In this document: piece after piece, positions 24,681 through 36,225 of the stretch | How the letters are laid out: the number at the start of each line of letters is the position of its first letter | Position numbering within the stretch: position 1 is the stretch's first letter | Assembly: GCA_032821775.1 (NCBI GenBank) | Contig: JAVLRN010000003.1 | Coordinates: 2,108,001-2,172,000 of the forward strand | From: Sanguinoderma infundibulare | Lineage: Eukaryota; Basidiomycota; Agaricomycetes; Polyporales; Polyporaceae | DNA: 64,000 nt | Direction: 5' to 3' | The notes under the pieces: model-generated | Seen by the model: the letters and a program-made list of their open reading frames with translations, nothing else | Database searches by the model: none | Told to the model about the DNA's origin: nothing | Made by a program: the position numbers and the translations under genes

Positions 24681-27601
24681 CTATAGGTTCATGTCGTCGT
24701 CGAAACCATCGAACGCGTCGCCCCCTCTCCGCTTCGCGTAACGTCCCGCGGGCGAGTCGCTGTCCACCTCCTCGTCCGTCGTCGGGTCCGGCGCATCGTC
24801 GACCGCCTCCTCCAGCTCCAGCTCCTGCGCCTTCGCAAGGATGCCCGACGGGGGCGCGACGATCGACTCCCCGTGGTACGTGAACCCGCGGAAGTTCTCC
24901 TGGACCGAGTTCGTCAGCGGCGGCGCCTCGTCCCGCTTCTTTTTCGACTTTGCGATCTCGATGCCCGGCTTGGGTGCCGGTGTGAGGGCGGGAGGGGCGG
25001 GAGCAGGCTTGTCCGAACCGAGTGGCCCGAGCGGCGTGTGCATCGTGCTGCTCTTGAGGCTCTGGGACACCGCGACCCAGTCCGGGGACGGGTCCTCGTC
25101 GTCGAGGTCCATGTCTTCGAGCCCGACGTCGCGCATGTCCGCGGACGTGAACTCGGGGTCGAAGTTCGCCACGGACTCGTCCGACTCCACGACGGGCTTG
25201 AACGGCGGCGTGACTTGCTTCTTGCAGAGCGCGTCCCAGTCGATCACCTTGAAGAACGGGTGCTCCTTTAGTTCCGCCGCGTCGCGCTGTGCTCCGAGAC
25301 GGTGCTTCGGATTCCGGTTCAGCAGCTGATTTGCGTTCATTAGGATTAGCAGGCCTCACCGAGCGACTGAGCGGCATTGCGACTCACCCCTTTAACGAAC
25401 TGCTTACCGTCCTCGTTGATGACGCCCTTGGGGAACTTGATCTTGCCGAAGCAGATGTTCTTGTACATCTGCTGTGTGTCCTCGGCATAGAACGGACTCC
25501 ATCCACAGCACATCTCAAACAGGAGGACACCAAGACTCCAAAAGTCGACCAGCTTGGAGTAGCCGTGCTCGTCAAGCAACACTTCTGGCGCGAGGTATTC
25601 TGTCGTACCGCAGAAAGTGTTTGTGAGCTCGTCTGACCGAAGGTCCGGTTTCGACAAGCCAAAGTCACATAGTGCAACATGTCCGGTTGCGTCAAGGAGG
25701 ATGTTCTCGGGTTTCAGGTCACTGCACCAATCGTGAGCCACTTTTACGCTCGCGCACGCCTACCGGTACACTCACCGGTATACGATGTCGTATTTGTGGA
25801 GGTGTTCTAGGGCGAGGATGAGCTCCGCAACGTAGAACCTCGCGCGCTCCTCGCTGAAGCGCGTCTCCTTCTGTAAATGCCAGAAGAGCTCGCCGCCGCT
25901 CTTGAAGTCGGTAACAAGGTATAGGTCGGTCTCCGTCTGGAACGAGAACTTCAGACCGACGAGGAACGGGCATTCTAATGAGCGCTGCAGGATTTTGCGC
26001 TCGCCGATGGTGTGCGCGACCTCCTTCTTCTCTATGATCTCCCGCTTCGACAAGACTTTCATGGCATATATGCGCTTCGTGTCTCGTTTCCGCACCTGGA
26101 ACACCCTGCCGAACGTCCCACGCCCGATGAGCTTCAGGAATTCGAAGTCGCGCGGGGTGAGCGCGCGCTTGGTCTACATGACGTTCGTCAAGACGTAATG
26201 AAAAGCGAATCGCCCAGGCCGTGAGAAGGGTGGGGAAGTGTGATCGGTACAGTTGGATTTCCGGGGTGGAGAGTGGGGCAGAACGTGTTGAAGCGAGATC
26301 GTCAGCCATGGCGAACGCGAGGACGGGCGCAATCATGTGCCCACCTTGTTGGCCTCAAAAGTAATCTGCACTCGCATCTCCCCGCTGACCGCCTCGTTCT
26401 CGAACGGTTGCAGCCTGATAACCATGACAGCACAAGTGGGCAAATGCCAAGCCCGCATCGAAAAAGGCATAGAACGGATAGTGTAGAGGGGTGGACGGGA
26501 GGGAGGTTATCAAACAGCCGTAGGCCAGGGGCGATCTGATACACTTACTTGTACCATTGGTCGATTGTGTGGTCGTGAACTAGGGCCGGCTTAATCTGGA
26601 CCGTCCCAAGGAATGGTTGTTCAGAGAGAGCGCGGTCATACACGCTAAACGTGATGACGGATTGCTCGGAGGTCACATCACTGTAGGGCATGAGTTACCG
26701 GACGGCGGCAATGGAGGCGTCCTGGGGGCACTCACAAGGATACTTCATGCTTCCAGACGGGATTGTGGGCAGATATGCGCGATCCGAACGCTACTTGCAG
26801 GTGCGACTTGCCCGAGCCGAAGGATGAGGACGGGGTTGCCTGTGCGCTATTGCGCGCGCTCGCCTGCTTACTGCTCGCCTTGGAGTTGATGGCACCGAGA
26901 GCAGAGAGGGCGGTGGACGATGAAGTTCGGGAGAGCGTTATGGCGACGCCCTTGACCTCCTTGTCCGTCTCGTCGGTCGGATCGCGACTGACGAATTCGT
27001 TCTGCTCGAATTGGACGACGACGTACGGGCGGGACGTAGAAGAGCGGACGTTGAGACTGCGGGCTTGGATGAGCTTGACATGGATCTGGCCTTTGGATGG
27101 ACCGGATGGTTGGATCGATGAGGACGCGCCGGTCATGGATGAGGCGGGGGTGGTCCTGCCGTTGGTCTTGGGTGCAGAGGATGAGCCGGAGGAGGAGGAT
27201 GAACCGGCCGAGCCTGGATGCTTAGCATTCTGGCGCTTTGGAGGGGGAGGTTGCTGCATGTTGAAGACTGGGGCATCAAGAGAAAGGCCGGTGGTTGGGA
27301 GAGCGGAGGGAAGAGGCGTCGCGGAGGGCGTCAAGGGACCTAATTGGGACGGAGACTCGGGGCCATTGAGGACGGGCTGGGCTGGACCACCCGAAAGCGA
27401 GGGTGTGAGAAGGTGATGGGGCGTGCTCAGCAGGGAATGGTGGTAAGCGGGCGGAGGCTGCGAGGCGGGCGAGGACGAGCCCTGCTGGTGAGACTGGACG
27501 TTGGGGACCATGGGGACCTCGAACGGATTCTTGCGCTCCTGACCATTGGGCCCAGCTCTAGGAGTGAGATCGGCGGGACTGGAAGGCCAGAACTTGAGCA
27601 T
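24681..27601 (-). CDS. SCH9: Sch9-type AGC protein kinase with C2 domain
   Basis: TORC1-regulated kinase controlling growth and ageing. Model of 814 aa from exons (complement) 27601-26736, 26680-26549, 26414-26345, 26173-25776, 25721-25388, 25325-24681. A Pro/Ser-rich N-terminus precedes a C2 domain (about residues 160-350) with IHVKLIQARSLNVRSS and SRPYVVVQFEQNEFVS. The kinase domain (about 360-620) opens with LIGRGTFGRVFQVRKRDT and contains AMKVL, YRDLKPENILLD and DFG. The activation loop TFCGTTEYLAPE (about 524) carries the PDK1-site Thr. An AGC C-tail ends in the hydrophobic motif FRGFTYHGE (about 744), the expected TORC1-type site. Together, C2 plus kinase plus hydrophobic motif identify Sch9 rather than Ypk1. 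Confidence 0.95.
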
Positions 27602-27873
27602 GATCGAGAATGCGGGCGATGACGGTGAAGGGAGGTCCCAACGCTGGGCAGAGGACGGAGGGGCATGGACGGAGTGCGGATAGTGGTAGGTAGATATGCA
27701 GCTCAGCGTTGGCTCAGCCAGCCCGAGAGGCGATCGTATCTCGTGCTCCACTCGTCATTCGCCTTCCTGAAACATATACTCCCTAGTTATATCCACCCGA
27801 CCCTCTCCACAACACACCCTTCGCGGTGTCCACTAATTATATTGCCAAGGAAACTCGCCCACAACACAGCACA

Positions 27874-28520
27874 CTACGCCCCCGTCTCGTCCGCAACGTC
27901 TCGCGTGCCCTCCGTACCGTCTCCCCGCCCGCCGTCAGCCACAGCGTCGCTCTCGAGAGCCCGCGTGTGCACCTGGTCCTCCAAATATTCTTTGCTCCAC
28001 CGCAGCACCCGGAGCACTCCGCCGATCAGAACCCCCAAAACCGTGGTTCGGCGAACGGCCGTCCAGGGCAATCGGTCTGCATCCGCACTTCTCGTGAGCT
28101 CGCCGAGACATTTGCAAAAATGCAGGAAATGCACGTACACACAGCCCCAAATAGCGTCCCGGTACCCAGCCCAGCCGCCACCTCGCGGACGTCGTCAAGG
28201 CCCAGGCTTGTGCATCCCTCCTCGAGGGCTACCCAGGCCGCTGCTGTGAGCCCGAGCTTCGTTGCGTCCGCACCGGCTTCCTTCAAGCCTCCGAGAAGGA
28301 CCCTGTAGTTTTTCGTCTTGTTGTACAGGTACCAGCCACGGACCGTCTTGGGCGTTCGGTGCGCATTCTCGGCAAGAAACCTCAGGGAAGCGGTTCGGGA
28401 CCCTCGGAAGAGACCAATAGAAATGCCGGTGAGGACAGCAGCGCCAGGAAGCAGGTAGTATCGGCGGGGGATGCTTATGTGGATGGTAGGTAGCTCATCG
28501 TCGTGGTCAGTCGAGGACAT
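27874..28520 (-). CDS. Small membrane protein, Tim17/Tim22-like
   Basis: Model of 194 aa from exons (complement) 28520-28139 and 28076-27874. The hydrophobic segments LLPGAAVLTGISIGLF, LGLTAAAWVALEEG, AAGLGTGTLFGAVYRL and VLGVLIGGVLRVL alternate with short polar turns and Gly/Ala-rich helices. This is the layout of the Tim17/Tim22/Tim23 family of mitochondrial inner-membrane proteins, whose GxxxG-rich helices it resembles. A charged, Gly/Asp-rich tail follows. No cleavable presequence is evident, also as in that family. The family call rests on topology and Gly spacing, not on a diagnostic motif. Starts upstream of 28520 are in frame but look like leader. Confidence 0.6.
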
Positions 28521-29703
28521 GGCACGGCTTCTCGCTGCCACCGCACATGTCCAAGCCATCTGCTGCCAGCCCTTCTTTCCCGCCTTCCGTTTCAGGCAAG
28601 TCTCCCCTCGGCTATTCGGCACCTTGTCCCGACAAACATACTCAACGCCAGTGGCCACACCCCAGAACGCTAACCTTGTACTACATAAGCAACCACTGGC
28701 TCATGGATCCACCGAGCATTCAAATTTCCAAGGCCTCAAGAAAGAGCTTGCAACTGCCTGCAGCTGCTCGTCAACTTGAGTCCCACACCGTGGAGCACCT
28801 GCCAGTCAAAGTTATCAGATCATGCCCTTCTAAAATCCGGTGCGAGGGTCCGGAGTCTCTATCAGACACTCAGGAAAGCACAAATAGCCCGGCAGACCTT
28901 GACAAAAGGTCGTCAAATGGCGCTCTGGAAGTCTCCCAATGCCCAGAGCTTACTTACTTTGGCAAAAGCGACAAATTGAACAACCCGACTGTCCCTCTTG
29001 CACCTTCCCAGATGCACTAGAACGGACGGAACTTGCAAAGAACCAAAGGCCTGGGGCCACAGAGGGTGTTTACCGCTGAGAAGCCGCACATCTGACCGCT
29101 CGCTGTTGTTGCGGTCGGCGGCAATGCAATCAATTGGGAAAAGCCTTTACTTCTCCGGCGTCCATTGACTAACTTCCGAGATGAACAGGTGAACGGGGCG
29201 ACAGATAACAGAGCAGGCGTGTTTGAGGGTGACATTGGGCGAAAGGTGATGCATGATGGTGGCGGTCGAGGGTCAAACGCAGGCGATGGTGTGGTTGTCG
29301 GTCGTTTGTCCGTGTATTCGTTTGCTTGCGAGGAGCAAACTTGTTTTCTCTGGTTTTCTCGCATTTGGTCGCTGTATGAAGCTGTTTGAACCGTGGCTGA
29401 GGTGCACAAACAACGTCCTCATCCCCCTCCTGCCTCTCCCCATCCACATCATGCTCCCCGCCGCCGCAATGCAGTCCCCGTACGCCATCGCGCACAGCGA
29501 GCGCAGAGCCGCGCACGGAGGACGTGGCCTGTGCGTCGTTGGGAAGATGCTGACATAAGCAGGTTCGACTTGGCCAGAGCTCCCGCCCGCCCATTCTCCC
29601 CGCCCTTGTCTTGCTGCCTCCGTCCTTGCTGGCCCGCCTCTTCGCCTCGCTGTCCCTCCTCTTAGCGCATACTGTACTTTGCACTTCGTTCAGGCAGAAC
29701 GCG
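28521..29703. promoter_or_regulatory. Divergent intergenic region upstream of the forkhead gene
   Basis: 1.2 kb between divergent starts. No coding sequence was recognised. The 130 bp before the forkhead start are strongly pyrimidine-rich, which fits a leader/promoter of a filamentous fungus. A large promoter region fits a regulated transcription factor gene (inference). Confidence 0.4.
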
Positions 29704-30948
29704 ATGTCGCAGCCTCCCCCGCCTATCGGCGTCATGCCACAAGAAATGATGCACACACCGCAGCCCACCCCTCAGCCCGTCAACTATTATTCCGACGCGA
29801 GTACCACAAACGACCTCACGGGCGGGCTCCCAATCAATCTCGACTCCTTACGCGATGGGCCGCCTGGGAGCAAGCCATTCTACCCATACTCCACTCTTAT
29901 TCGGTGCGACATGCCTTGGTTGCCGGACTTGAGGCGCTTTTGCTCATGCGTCATGTGTTGCAGGTATGCGATTAAAGGCTCTCCGAACCAGAAGCTGCTG
30001 TTGGAGGACATATATTATGCGATTGAGTCCCGAGTGCGTTCAGTCCTTTGTCCATCGCGAGTGCCACTCACATGAAAGCAGTTCCCATACTTTAGGACCG
30101 CGCCACCCGGATGGAAGGTAAGCACACATCCTTTTTCCCTTCTCTTCTTGACCAATTGCAATAAATCACGCTCCTTTCTCTTGACCAATATCTGTTGATT
30201 ATAAAAGTTATTGACGTTTGTTCCGACTCTGTAGAATTCCGTCCGGCATAACCTCTCCCTCAATCCTTGCTTCGAGAAGGTGGCAAGGCCCCTCACCGAT
30301 CGTGGGAAAGGCTCGTATTGGACGGTCAACGATAATGTAGACCCCCGCACAGGCGTCCACAGGATTCGGAAGAAGAAAGGCAAGGGAGGCTCCAAGAGCT
30401 CTCCGCCGCTGGAGGCACAGGACATCGACTATCACACAGGCGCTGACGAGCCGCCAACCTTCGACCCCAGCAACCAGTTCGTCCCCCCACCGCAGATGGG
30501 CGGCCCCGGAGAACCCGGGCCTAGCCGTCCCGCTCCTCCATTTCCTCCTCCGTATCCTCCGTACGTCCTCGCCGGGCCCGAACATTTCGTTGACCACGGC
30601 GAAGCTGACGCGTCTGCTAGCTTTGATCCGGCGTTCCCTCCTCCGCCAATGATTCTCTTCCGCCCCGATGAGCAGTTCGAGCTCGACGAGCACGGGCAGG
30701 TCAATTGGCATGCGCAATGGCGGAAGGAGCTGGTGCAGCTGCAGCAGGCGACCGATGAGCAGGAGAAGGCCGGCGCCGATCAGGAGTGGTATCGGAACAT
30801 GCTTATTCGCGTGCGCACTGCGATGATGGCCCCTCCGATGAACGTCACTCCGACGGGAGAGCCAATCCCTCCGCCCCCTCATATGCCCGGGCAGCCTCCG
30901 AACCCGGGCGAGATCCCGATGCAGACTCCTGTGCAGCCGGAGCAGTGA
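29704..30948 (+). CDS. Forkhead-domain transcription factor
   Basis: Model of 339 aa from exons 29704-29903, 29964-30033, 30082-30117, 30235-30948. The winged-helix forkhead domain spans about residues 57-145: [20 protein letters not shown] opens helix 1, then [18 protein letters not shown]. The recognition helix is [18 protein letters not shown], and [10 protein letters not shown] forms the wing. Three introns interrupt the domain. The rest is Pro-rich with an acidic/amphipathic segment near the C-terminus ([19 protein letters not shown]). Only one DNA-binding domain is present and no FHA domain, so it is not a Fkh1/2-type protein. Target genes cannot be inferred. Confidence 0.92.
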
Positions 30949-31365
30949 TATGCGCAAGGTCATGGTCGGTCGCTTAGCTAGGATGCGTCCCTGATTACGA
31001 TTAGCAGGCCTGAGGTTGATTTCATGGTTTTGACTGACGTGCGGAGATCGGCGTCTCTTGGTGATTCTCGATGTATCTTATTCCGAGTCCTCTTCTTTGT
31101 AATTAGCACTTTGGACTCTTCCTTTCGGAATCACATTTGCTCTGTCTATGCACGTTGCATACAATCACTCGTCCCAGCCCCGGTTCGTAGCAGTCATCTG
31201 CGACGCGATCGAGGAATGACGTGTTCTAGCGCTGCATATGTACGCGGTGGTCACTAGCCTCGTAGTGTGACGATACGCGTCTTGTTTGCAAACCACCACG
31301 GTGAGGCTGCGTACACACCCAAAAGGTTAAGAATCCGTGCCGACAGCAAGCTCCCCTCGTTCGCG
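30949..31365. other. Intergenic region between the forkhead gene and MED18
   Basis: 417 bp; 3' end of one gene and promoter of the next. No feature was recognised. Confidence 0.4.
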
Positions 31366-32275
31366 ATGTCCATGTCGACGTCGACGTCGCACGCGTACGA
31401 AGTTGCGCTGTTTGGGGAATTCTTCGCCCAAGATCTGCCAGGTCTGTCTGCTACATCGCGCAAGGAACTTAGAACGTGCCGATTTTGCTGACTATTACGT
31501 CTGCTGCTGCCTCCCAGCGATTCTCAACCGCCTCACCCTTCACAGCGAGTCTGCGCATCAGATGCACGCGCGCGAGATCGTCTTTGAACCGTTCGATGCC
31601 CAGAGCCAGCGGGACGGGGGCACCGAGCCGATCCTCCTGCGCGCCAGGAAGGAGCTCCTCGACCCCGACTCCATGTGGTGAGCGGTATCCAGCCCATTAA
31701 TGGAGGCTGCTGGATGCATGCTGAATCGAAACTGCTCTGCAGGATGCTGTATTCGTATCTGAAGCCGGAGTCTGTCCGGGTCCACCCCGAGGCGACCGTC
31801 CGTCCTTGGGCGACGTGCCAGATCGTTGGGGACGCGCTCACGTTCGCGTCTGCGTTGGGATTCATGTGTGTACCGCTGTTCTCTACACGTGAGGCTGACG
31901 GGGACGACGGGGACGGGGACGGTGGGGCTGACACGAGGCACGCGCGGGCAGCCGCCGCTCACAGATATACAAGCGTGGATACATCTTCCGACGGGGGAAC
32001 CTCGTCGTCCAGATGTTCCAACAGGAGAACGTGAGCGAGCTTCGCACCGCTATGCGCTTGCCATCGGGGCTGCCGCTGACGGGATGTCGCAGTCTGATCC
32101 AAAAACTGGGAAGCCGATCGCAGCACACGTCGATACACTCTGGGAGGTCGAGGTGAAGACCGCCGCGCCTGTTCGGAACACGCAGGAGACGCCGTTAAGC
32201 CAATCGCTCGATGCGGTCCTCGAGGTGCAGCTGCTTATGAAGGGGCTGCTCGACCTGCGACGACAGGATGTCTGA
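31366..32275 (+). CDS. MED18: Mediator complex subunit 18 (head module)
   Basis: Mediator head-module subunit linking activators to RNA polymerase II. Model of 203 aa from exons 31366-31441, 31518-31677, 31743-31869, 31965-32030, 32093-32275. Family landmarks in order: YEVALFGEFF at the start, then ILNRLTLHSESAHQMHAREI, then VRPWATCQIVGDALTFASAL, then YIFRRGNLVVQMFQQ. It closes with LWEVEVKTAAPV and SLDAVLEVQLLMKGLLDLRR. Length is typical of fungal Med18. The donor of exon 3 has three possible GT positions; I chose 31870 because it keeps phase with the next exon. An earlier in-frame start is possible but lacks similarity to the family. Confidence 0.9.
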
Positions 32276-32812
32276 AGGTACTTTGAAATGCATCATGCGC
32301 TTCGAATCGATCGAACATCCAAACTCCTACGATGAGACCGTCGGTCTCCGGGGCCCTGGCCAGTTGTCCTGCGTTGGAGTCCACGATCATCTGTTTTGAC
32401 GGAGGAAAGTGGCCTCCGGACCCTCATGCAACAGGACACCAGCGGTTGATGCCAGCCTGCAGATCCTCACTTCCCCTCGAAGTCATCACCAGGTACTCGG
32501 TGTAGCCTCTCTTTGTATGGCCTCCTTCTCCAATGAATTTACCTGCCGTCATCGAGCCCTATTTCTGGATGGAGGAATACATTTAATCGTGTTATTCATT
32601 GACTTGGCCGCTTCATCGAACTGAAGTTGAAGCCTCAAACAACACACATGCCTACCAATGGAACGCGGAACACTGCGATGTAGGAATCTATGAACGGATA
32701 GCTCCTCATGAATTGCGATATCCTACCGTAGACACCAACTTCCATGAGCGTGTCTAATAAAAAAGAATATGCAACGGGCAACCCGGAAGACAATATGAAT
32801 GCGGGAAGCCAC
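32276..32812. other. Convergent intergenic region, no gene seen
   Basis: 537 bp between the 3' ends of MED18 and BCD1. It holds terminators; nothing else was recognised. Confidence 0.45.
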
Positions 32813-34381
32813 CTAGCTACCGGCATCCTCCTCGTCGCCGGACTCGCCCCAGTCCACCTGCTCCTCGTCCGCCCCTCCTAGGCCGCCGAGAGTGCCGTCC
32901 CTCCCTGGATCCCGGAGCGCGCCCGCCTCGCGCAGCTTTTGGAGCATCGCAGCGAGCTCCTCGGGGCTGCCTTCGTACTCCTCGTCCGTCTCGCCCTCCG
33001 CATCGTCATCGCCCCACTCGTCCGCATTCGGATCAAACACCGACGTCGCCGTCATGCCCACCGCGCCGACACCAGCCGCTCCTTCCTCCTCCTCGTCGCT
33101 CTCCGCGTAGCCTCCGAGGAGGTTCATCCCATTGCGCTCCTCAGCGTCCTCCGCGCCGGACGCGTCCGAGTCGCTGCCGTAGCCTCCCAGGAGGCCGTCC
33201 ATCGCTTTCTGCGCCTGCTTCTGGTTCAGCTTCCGCCGCTTGGGCGGCCGATGCTCGTGTGCGGACTCGCGCACGACCGAGCCCTTGTCGTCGACGACGA
33301 TGCCGTGGAACGCGTCTTCTTCCCAGACGTCGATCGTCGGAAACTCGACAAAGTGCTTGTGCTTGAGGACCGTCCCCACGGGTTTGCTCGGGTCCAGCTT
33401 GTAGAAGCCTTCTCGTAAAAGGCGGCCTGGCTGGGGGACGTGTGGGTTGGCGTTGAGGGCAGCGAGGGGGTCGAGGGGTGTGCTCATGACGCATATTGGG
33501 GGCGTGAAGGAATCTGGGACGTCCTCGTCCGGGAGGGCGAGGGTGAGCACCCATGGCGGGACGACACCCTTGTCTTTTTTCGACTTGTTGCGTTCCGCGA
33601 CGTGCGTCTGCAACGCCGAGAGGAGGGGCGTCTCGAGCGCGACGCGGTGCGCGATGAGCGTGAACGGCGGGTCTGGCGGCTGACCGGGGGGCGCGAGCAC
33701 GTTCCGCGGTGGGTGAAACTTGAACTCGATCGTGAGCAGCGCCGTCTTGTTCCTAACACATTCTCAACGTCACACACACGCGGACCAACGACGCCATGAA
33801 TCCGAAAGGAGTGCGTACTTGAAGTCCCACGTCGACTGGTTCAGCGTCCGCCTCTCCATCCCGTTCGGGAGGAACTCGATCTCGATGTCCCGGAAGTCGA
33901 GCTGCATCTTGAGCACGTCCCGCTTCGACGCCGCCTTCGCCTGCGCGCCCCATGCCCCTGCTCCTGCTCCTGCACCTCCTCGTCCCTGTCCCCGCCCGCG
34001 TCCCCTCGCATCTCTCCCACCCCTGCCCGCCGGTCGTCCGCTCGAGTTCGCATATCCTCCCTGGACGATCTCCCGACCGACGTCCCCAATCTTCCTCCCG
34101 ATCTCCTCCAGGAACGTGTAATCGCTCACGAGGGTCATGTAGCCGTACTGGTTCATCGGCACGTACGCGGCCTTGTTGCGGATCCCAGAGCAGCCGTCGC
34201 CGAGGGCCTTGTGTTTCGTAGAGCAAGGGAGGGAGCATGTGCGGAGGTTGCAGCGCGGGCATGTGTAGATCGCAGTGTCCGTCCGACATATAACACAGAT
34301 GGGAGACTGCCGCTGTAAAGCCGCTGCAGAGGTTTCGGCGTGGGGCACGGCTGGTGCGCTTTCTCCGAGCACACCGTCCAT
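32813..34381 (-). CDS. BCD1: Box C/D snoRNA assembly protein Bcd1 (zf-HIT)
   Basis: Assembly factor needed for stable box C/D snoRNPs. Model of 500 aa from two exons (complement) 34381-33819 and 33752-32813. The N-terminal HIT zinc finger (about residues 29-66) has ICVICRT, YTCPRCNLRTCSLPC and KHKALGDGC, that is paired Cys with the final His/Cys. It is followed by the Bcd1-typical SDYTFLEEIGRKIGDV, QLDFRDIEIEFLPNGMERR and TWDFKNKTALLTIEFKFHPP. The last half is acidic and contains a basic PPKRRKLNQKQ nuclear-localisation-like stretch. A Gly/Arg-rich linker (about 120-150) is unusually repetitive. DRE2 lies upstream on the same strand. Confidence 0.9.
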
Positions 34382-34646
34382 GGATGAGGATGACGCGGTG
34401 GAGGAAGACGGAAGAGTTGTGTTTCCAGCGCTAAGCGCTCGACAGAAATTCGCGAAACGCGACGCGTGCTCGACGCGTCCAGCGCGCGCGCGCGAGGCTC
34501 ACACGATTTGCCGGCTTGGTACATCAAGAAGGTTCATGGCGAGCATAGATAGACAGGTGAACGTTTACAACGATACAAGGAATGGAATACATCTAAATGA
34601 CACAACCACATTAATGAGAGAAAGTCAGTTGGTATCGTATCGCAGA

Positions 34647-35729
34647 TTAGATATCGTCCATGCCAAGGTCAATCTCCACCTTCTCGCCAGGCTTGAAAGC
34701 GGGCAAGCCTACGCAAGGGAGATATGAGAGACGATGCCAATCAGAAGAGGGGGCGAACGTACCTCGGTAAGGGCAGCTCGAGCATCGGAACGCGTCTCCG
34801 AGGTAGCAGTTCCCACAGCTGCTCGTCGCCTTCGGGGCAGCAGCGGCGGCGGCCATAAGACGCTCCTTCTCCGCCTGCGACACCTCGATAGCCTGGCCGT
34901 CCACCTTGCCGTCAAGCAACACAACCTTGCTCTGCGCGAGCTCCTCTGCCTCCAGCTCCGCGAGACCGCACGTACAGTTCTTGCATGCCTTCTTCCTCCG
35001 TGGGGCACCACGCACCGCAGGCTCGCACGCGGCAGGCCTCTCGCGGTCCGCTGCAGTCAGCAGACTCTCGGCGTTGATGGAGGGCGTGGAGGGGGCGTTT
35101 AGCGTCCAAAGCGCCTTCTTCGACGCCTTCCGGTCTGGGTCTGCCTTTCGCCGGAGGGGGAGGGCAGCAGCCGGGGAGGTTTTCAAGGTAGCAGACGCGT
35201 CTACGGGGTGGGCGGGCTTTTGCGCGATGATGGCCCCGTCCTCGGTTGCATTGAGGACGGTGAAGCCGGCGAGGGTCAGGTCGGAGGGAAGGGTGGGCAG
35301 GGACGAGCCGAGGTTAAGGAGGTGGAGCGTGCCCAGGGGCTCGAGACCGGCCAGCAGCTGAACGAGGAGCTCAGCAACCCTCGGTGCGAGGTTTTCGTAC
35401 TCGAGAGGAGAAAGAGTGACATGGACAGAGGCAAACTTTGAGGGAGGGAGGGTCGTAGCTAAGAGTGGTTGAGGCAAGGCGTGTGAGATAAGACCGATGA
35501 ACATACCTCCGTCGAGCACTCTGTCGACCATATGCCTCTCGACCTCGCGCGATGGCTCGAGAGATTTGATCAGGTTCTGATACTTTCCATCCTGTGCCGT
35601 CGCGGGAGAACCGATGGTGAGTGCGGGGCCGGTTGCAGGGACAGCTGCCGCGACGGGTGGCTTCTCATGGGCCTGCGTCTGGATGACCTGCGAAGGCGTC
35701 GGGGCGATGTACACCGCAGAGGGAGCCAT
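34647..35729 (-). CDS. DRE2: Fe-S cluster assembly protein Dre2 (anamorsin)
   Basis: Electron-transfer partner of Tah18 in cytosolic iron-sulfur protein assembly. Model of 326 aa from exons (complement) 35729-35507, 35458-34763, 34708-34647. An N-terminal methyltransferase-like domain (about residues 35-160) and a linker lead to the two C-terminal cluster motifs. The first ends CKNCTCGL. The second has the C-x2-C-x7-C-x2-C pattern [15 protein letters not shown]. The terminus [19 protein letters not shown] is family-typical. Both introns (48 and 54 nt) are multiples of three and free of stops, so an unspliced reading stays open through the gene. Confidence 0.95.
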   Translation of the reverse strand: MAPSAVYIAPTPSQVIQTQAHEKPPVAAAVPATGPALTIGSPATAQDGKYQNLIKSLEPSREVERHMVDRVLDGGMFIGLISHALPQPLLATTLPPSKFASVHVTLSPLEYENLAPRVAELLVQLLAGLEPLGTLHLLNLGSSLPTLPSDLTLAGFTVLNATEDGAIIAQKPAHPVDASATLKTSPAAALPLRRKADPDRKASKKALWTLNAPSTPSINAESLLTAADRERPAACEPAVRGAPRRKKACKNCTCGLAELEAEELAQSKVVLLDGKVDGQAIEVSQAEKERLMAAAAAAPKATSSCGNCYLGDAFRCSSCPYRGTFAPSSDWHRLSYLPCVGLPAFKPGEKVEIDLGMDDI

Positions 35730-36225
35730 GGCGAGTCGCGTCTGGAGAGTCGGTGATTGCGATGTGCGATATAAGGACGAGATGGGGGAGTCTGAGTCAG
35801 CTTTTTGAGGGGAGGGTGTCAGCAGGATGCGAGTCGTGCTTCGGGCTATGGCGACGATCTTAGTAAATTCCTTTGGCGCTGGCCACAGTATTCCACTCAT
35901 TTTGATCCCATCGGGCAACTCATCTCACCCCGGTCCGGATCTCCCCGCCCCCCAACGACCCACTCGCGTCGCTCTCGTTTGGCATCCATTCGAATTCATC
36001 CACGGCAGCGTCTGTAGGCAAAACGTCTCCATGTTCATGTACCAATCTGTGCATCCTCACTCAAGAAGCGACCGTAGGATGACGCTACGGTGTCAATGTA
36101 ATCACATTGCCTTCCGCCGTGGTCCAATCTCAGGCACCTGACACGAGTGAATGGAGATATTTGGAGTTGCATGGGAGCACTAGAGAAATGCGGTCGGTGC
36201 TTTTGGTGTATTGAAGAACCGCGTC
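35730..36225. other. Intergenic region between DRE2 and the oxidoreductase gene
   Basis: 496 bp; promoter of DRE2 and 3' end of the upstream gene, both on the minus strand. No feature was recognised. Confidence 0.4.

Noticed and set aside
23812..25377. 521-codon open frame on the minus strand
   Set aside because: It overlaps SCH9's last exon in another frame and the antisense of the ferredoxin-like gene. Composition is Arg/Pro/Ala-rich and it has no motif, so it is a GC-driven shadow.
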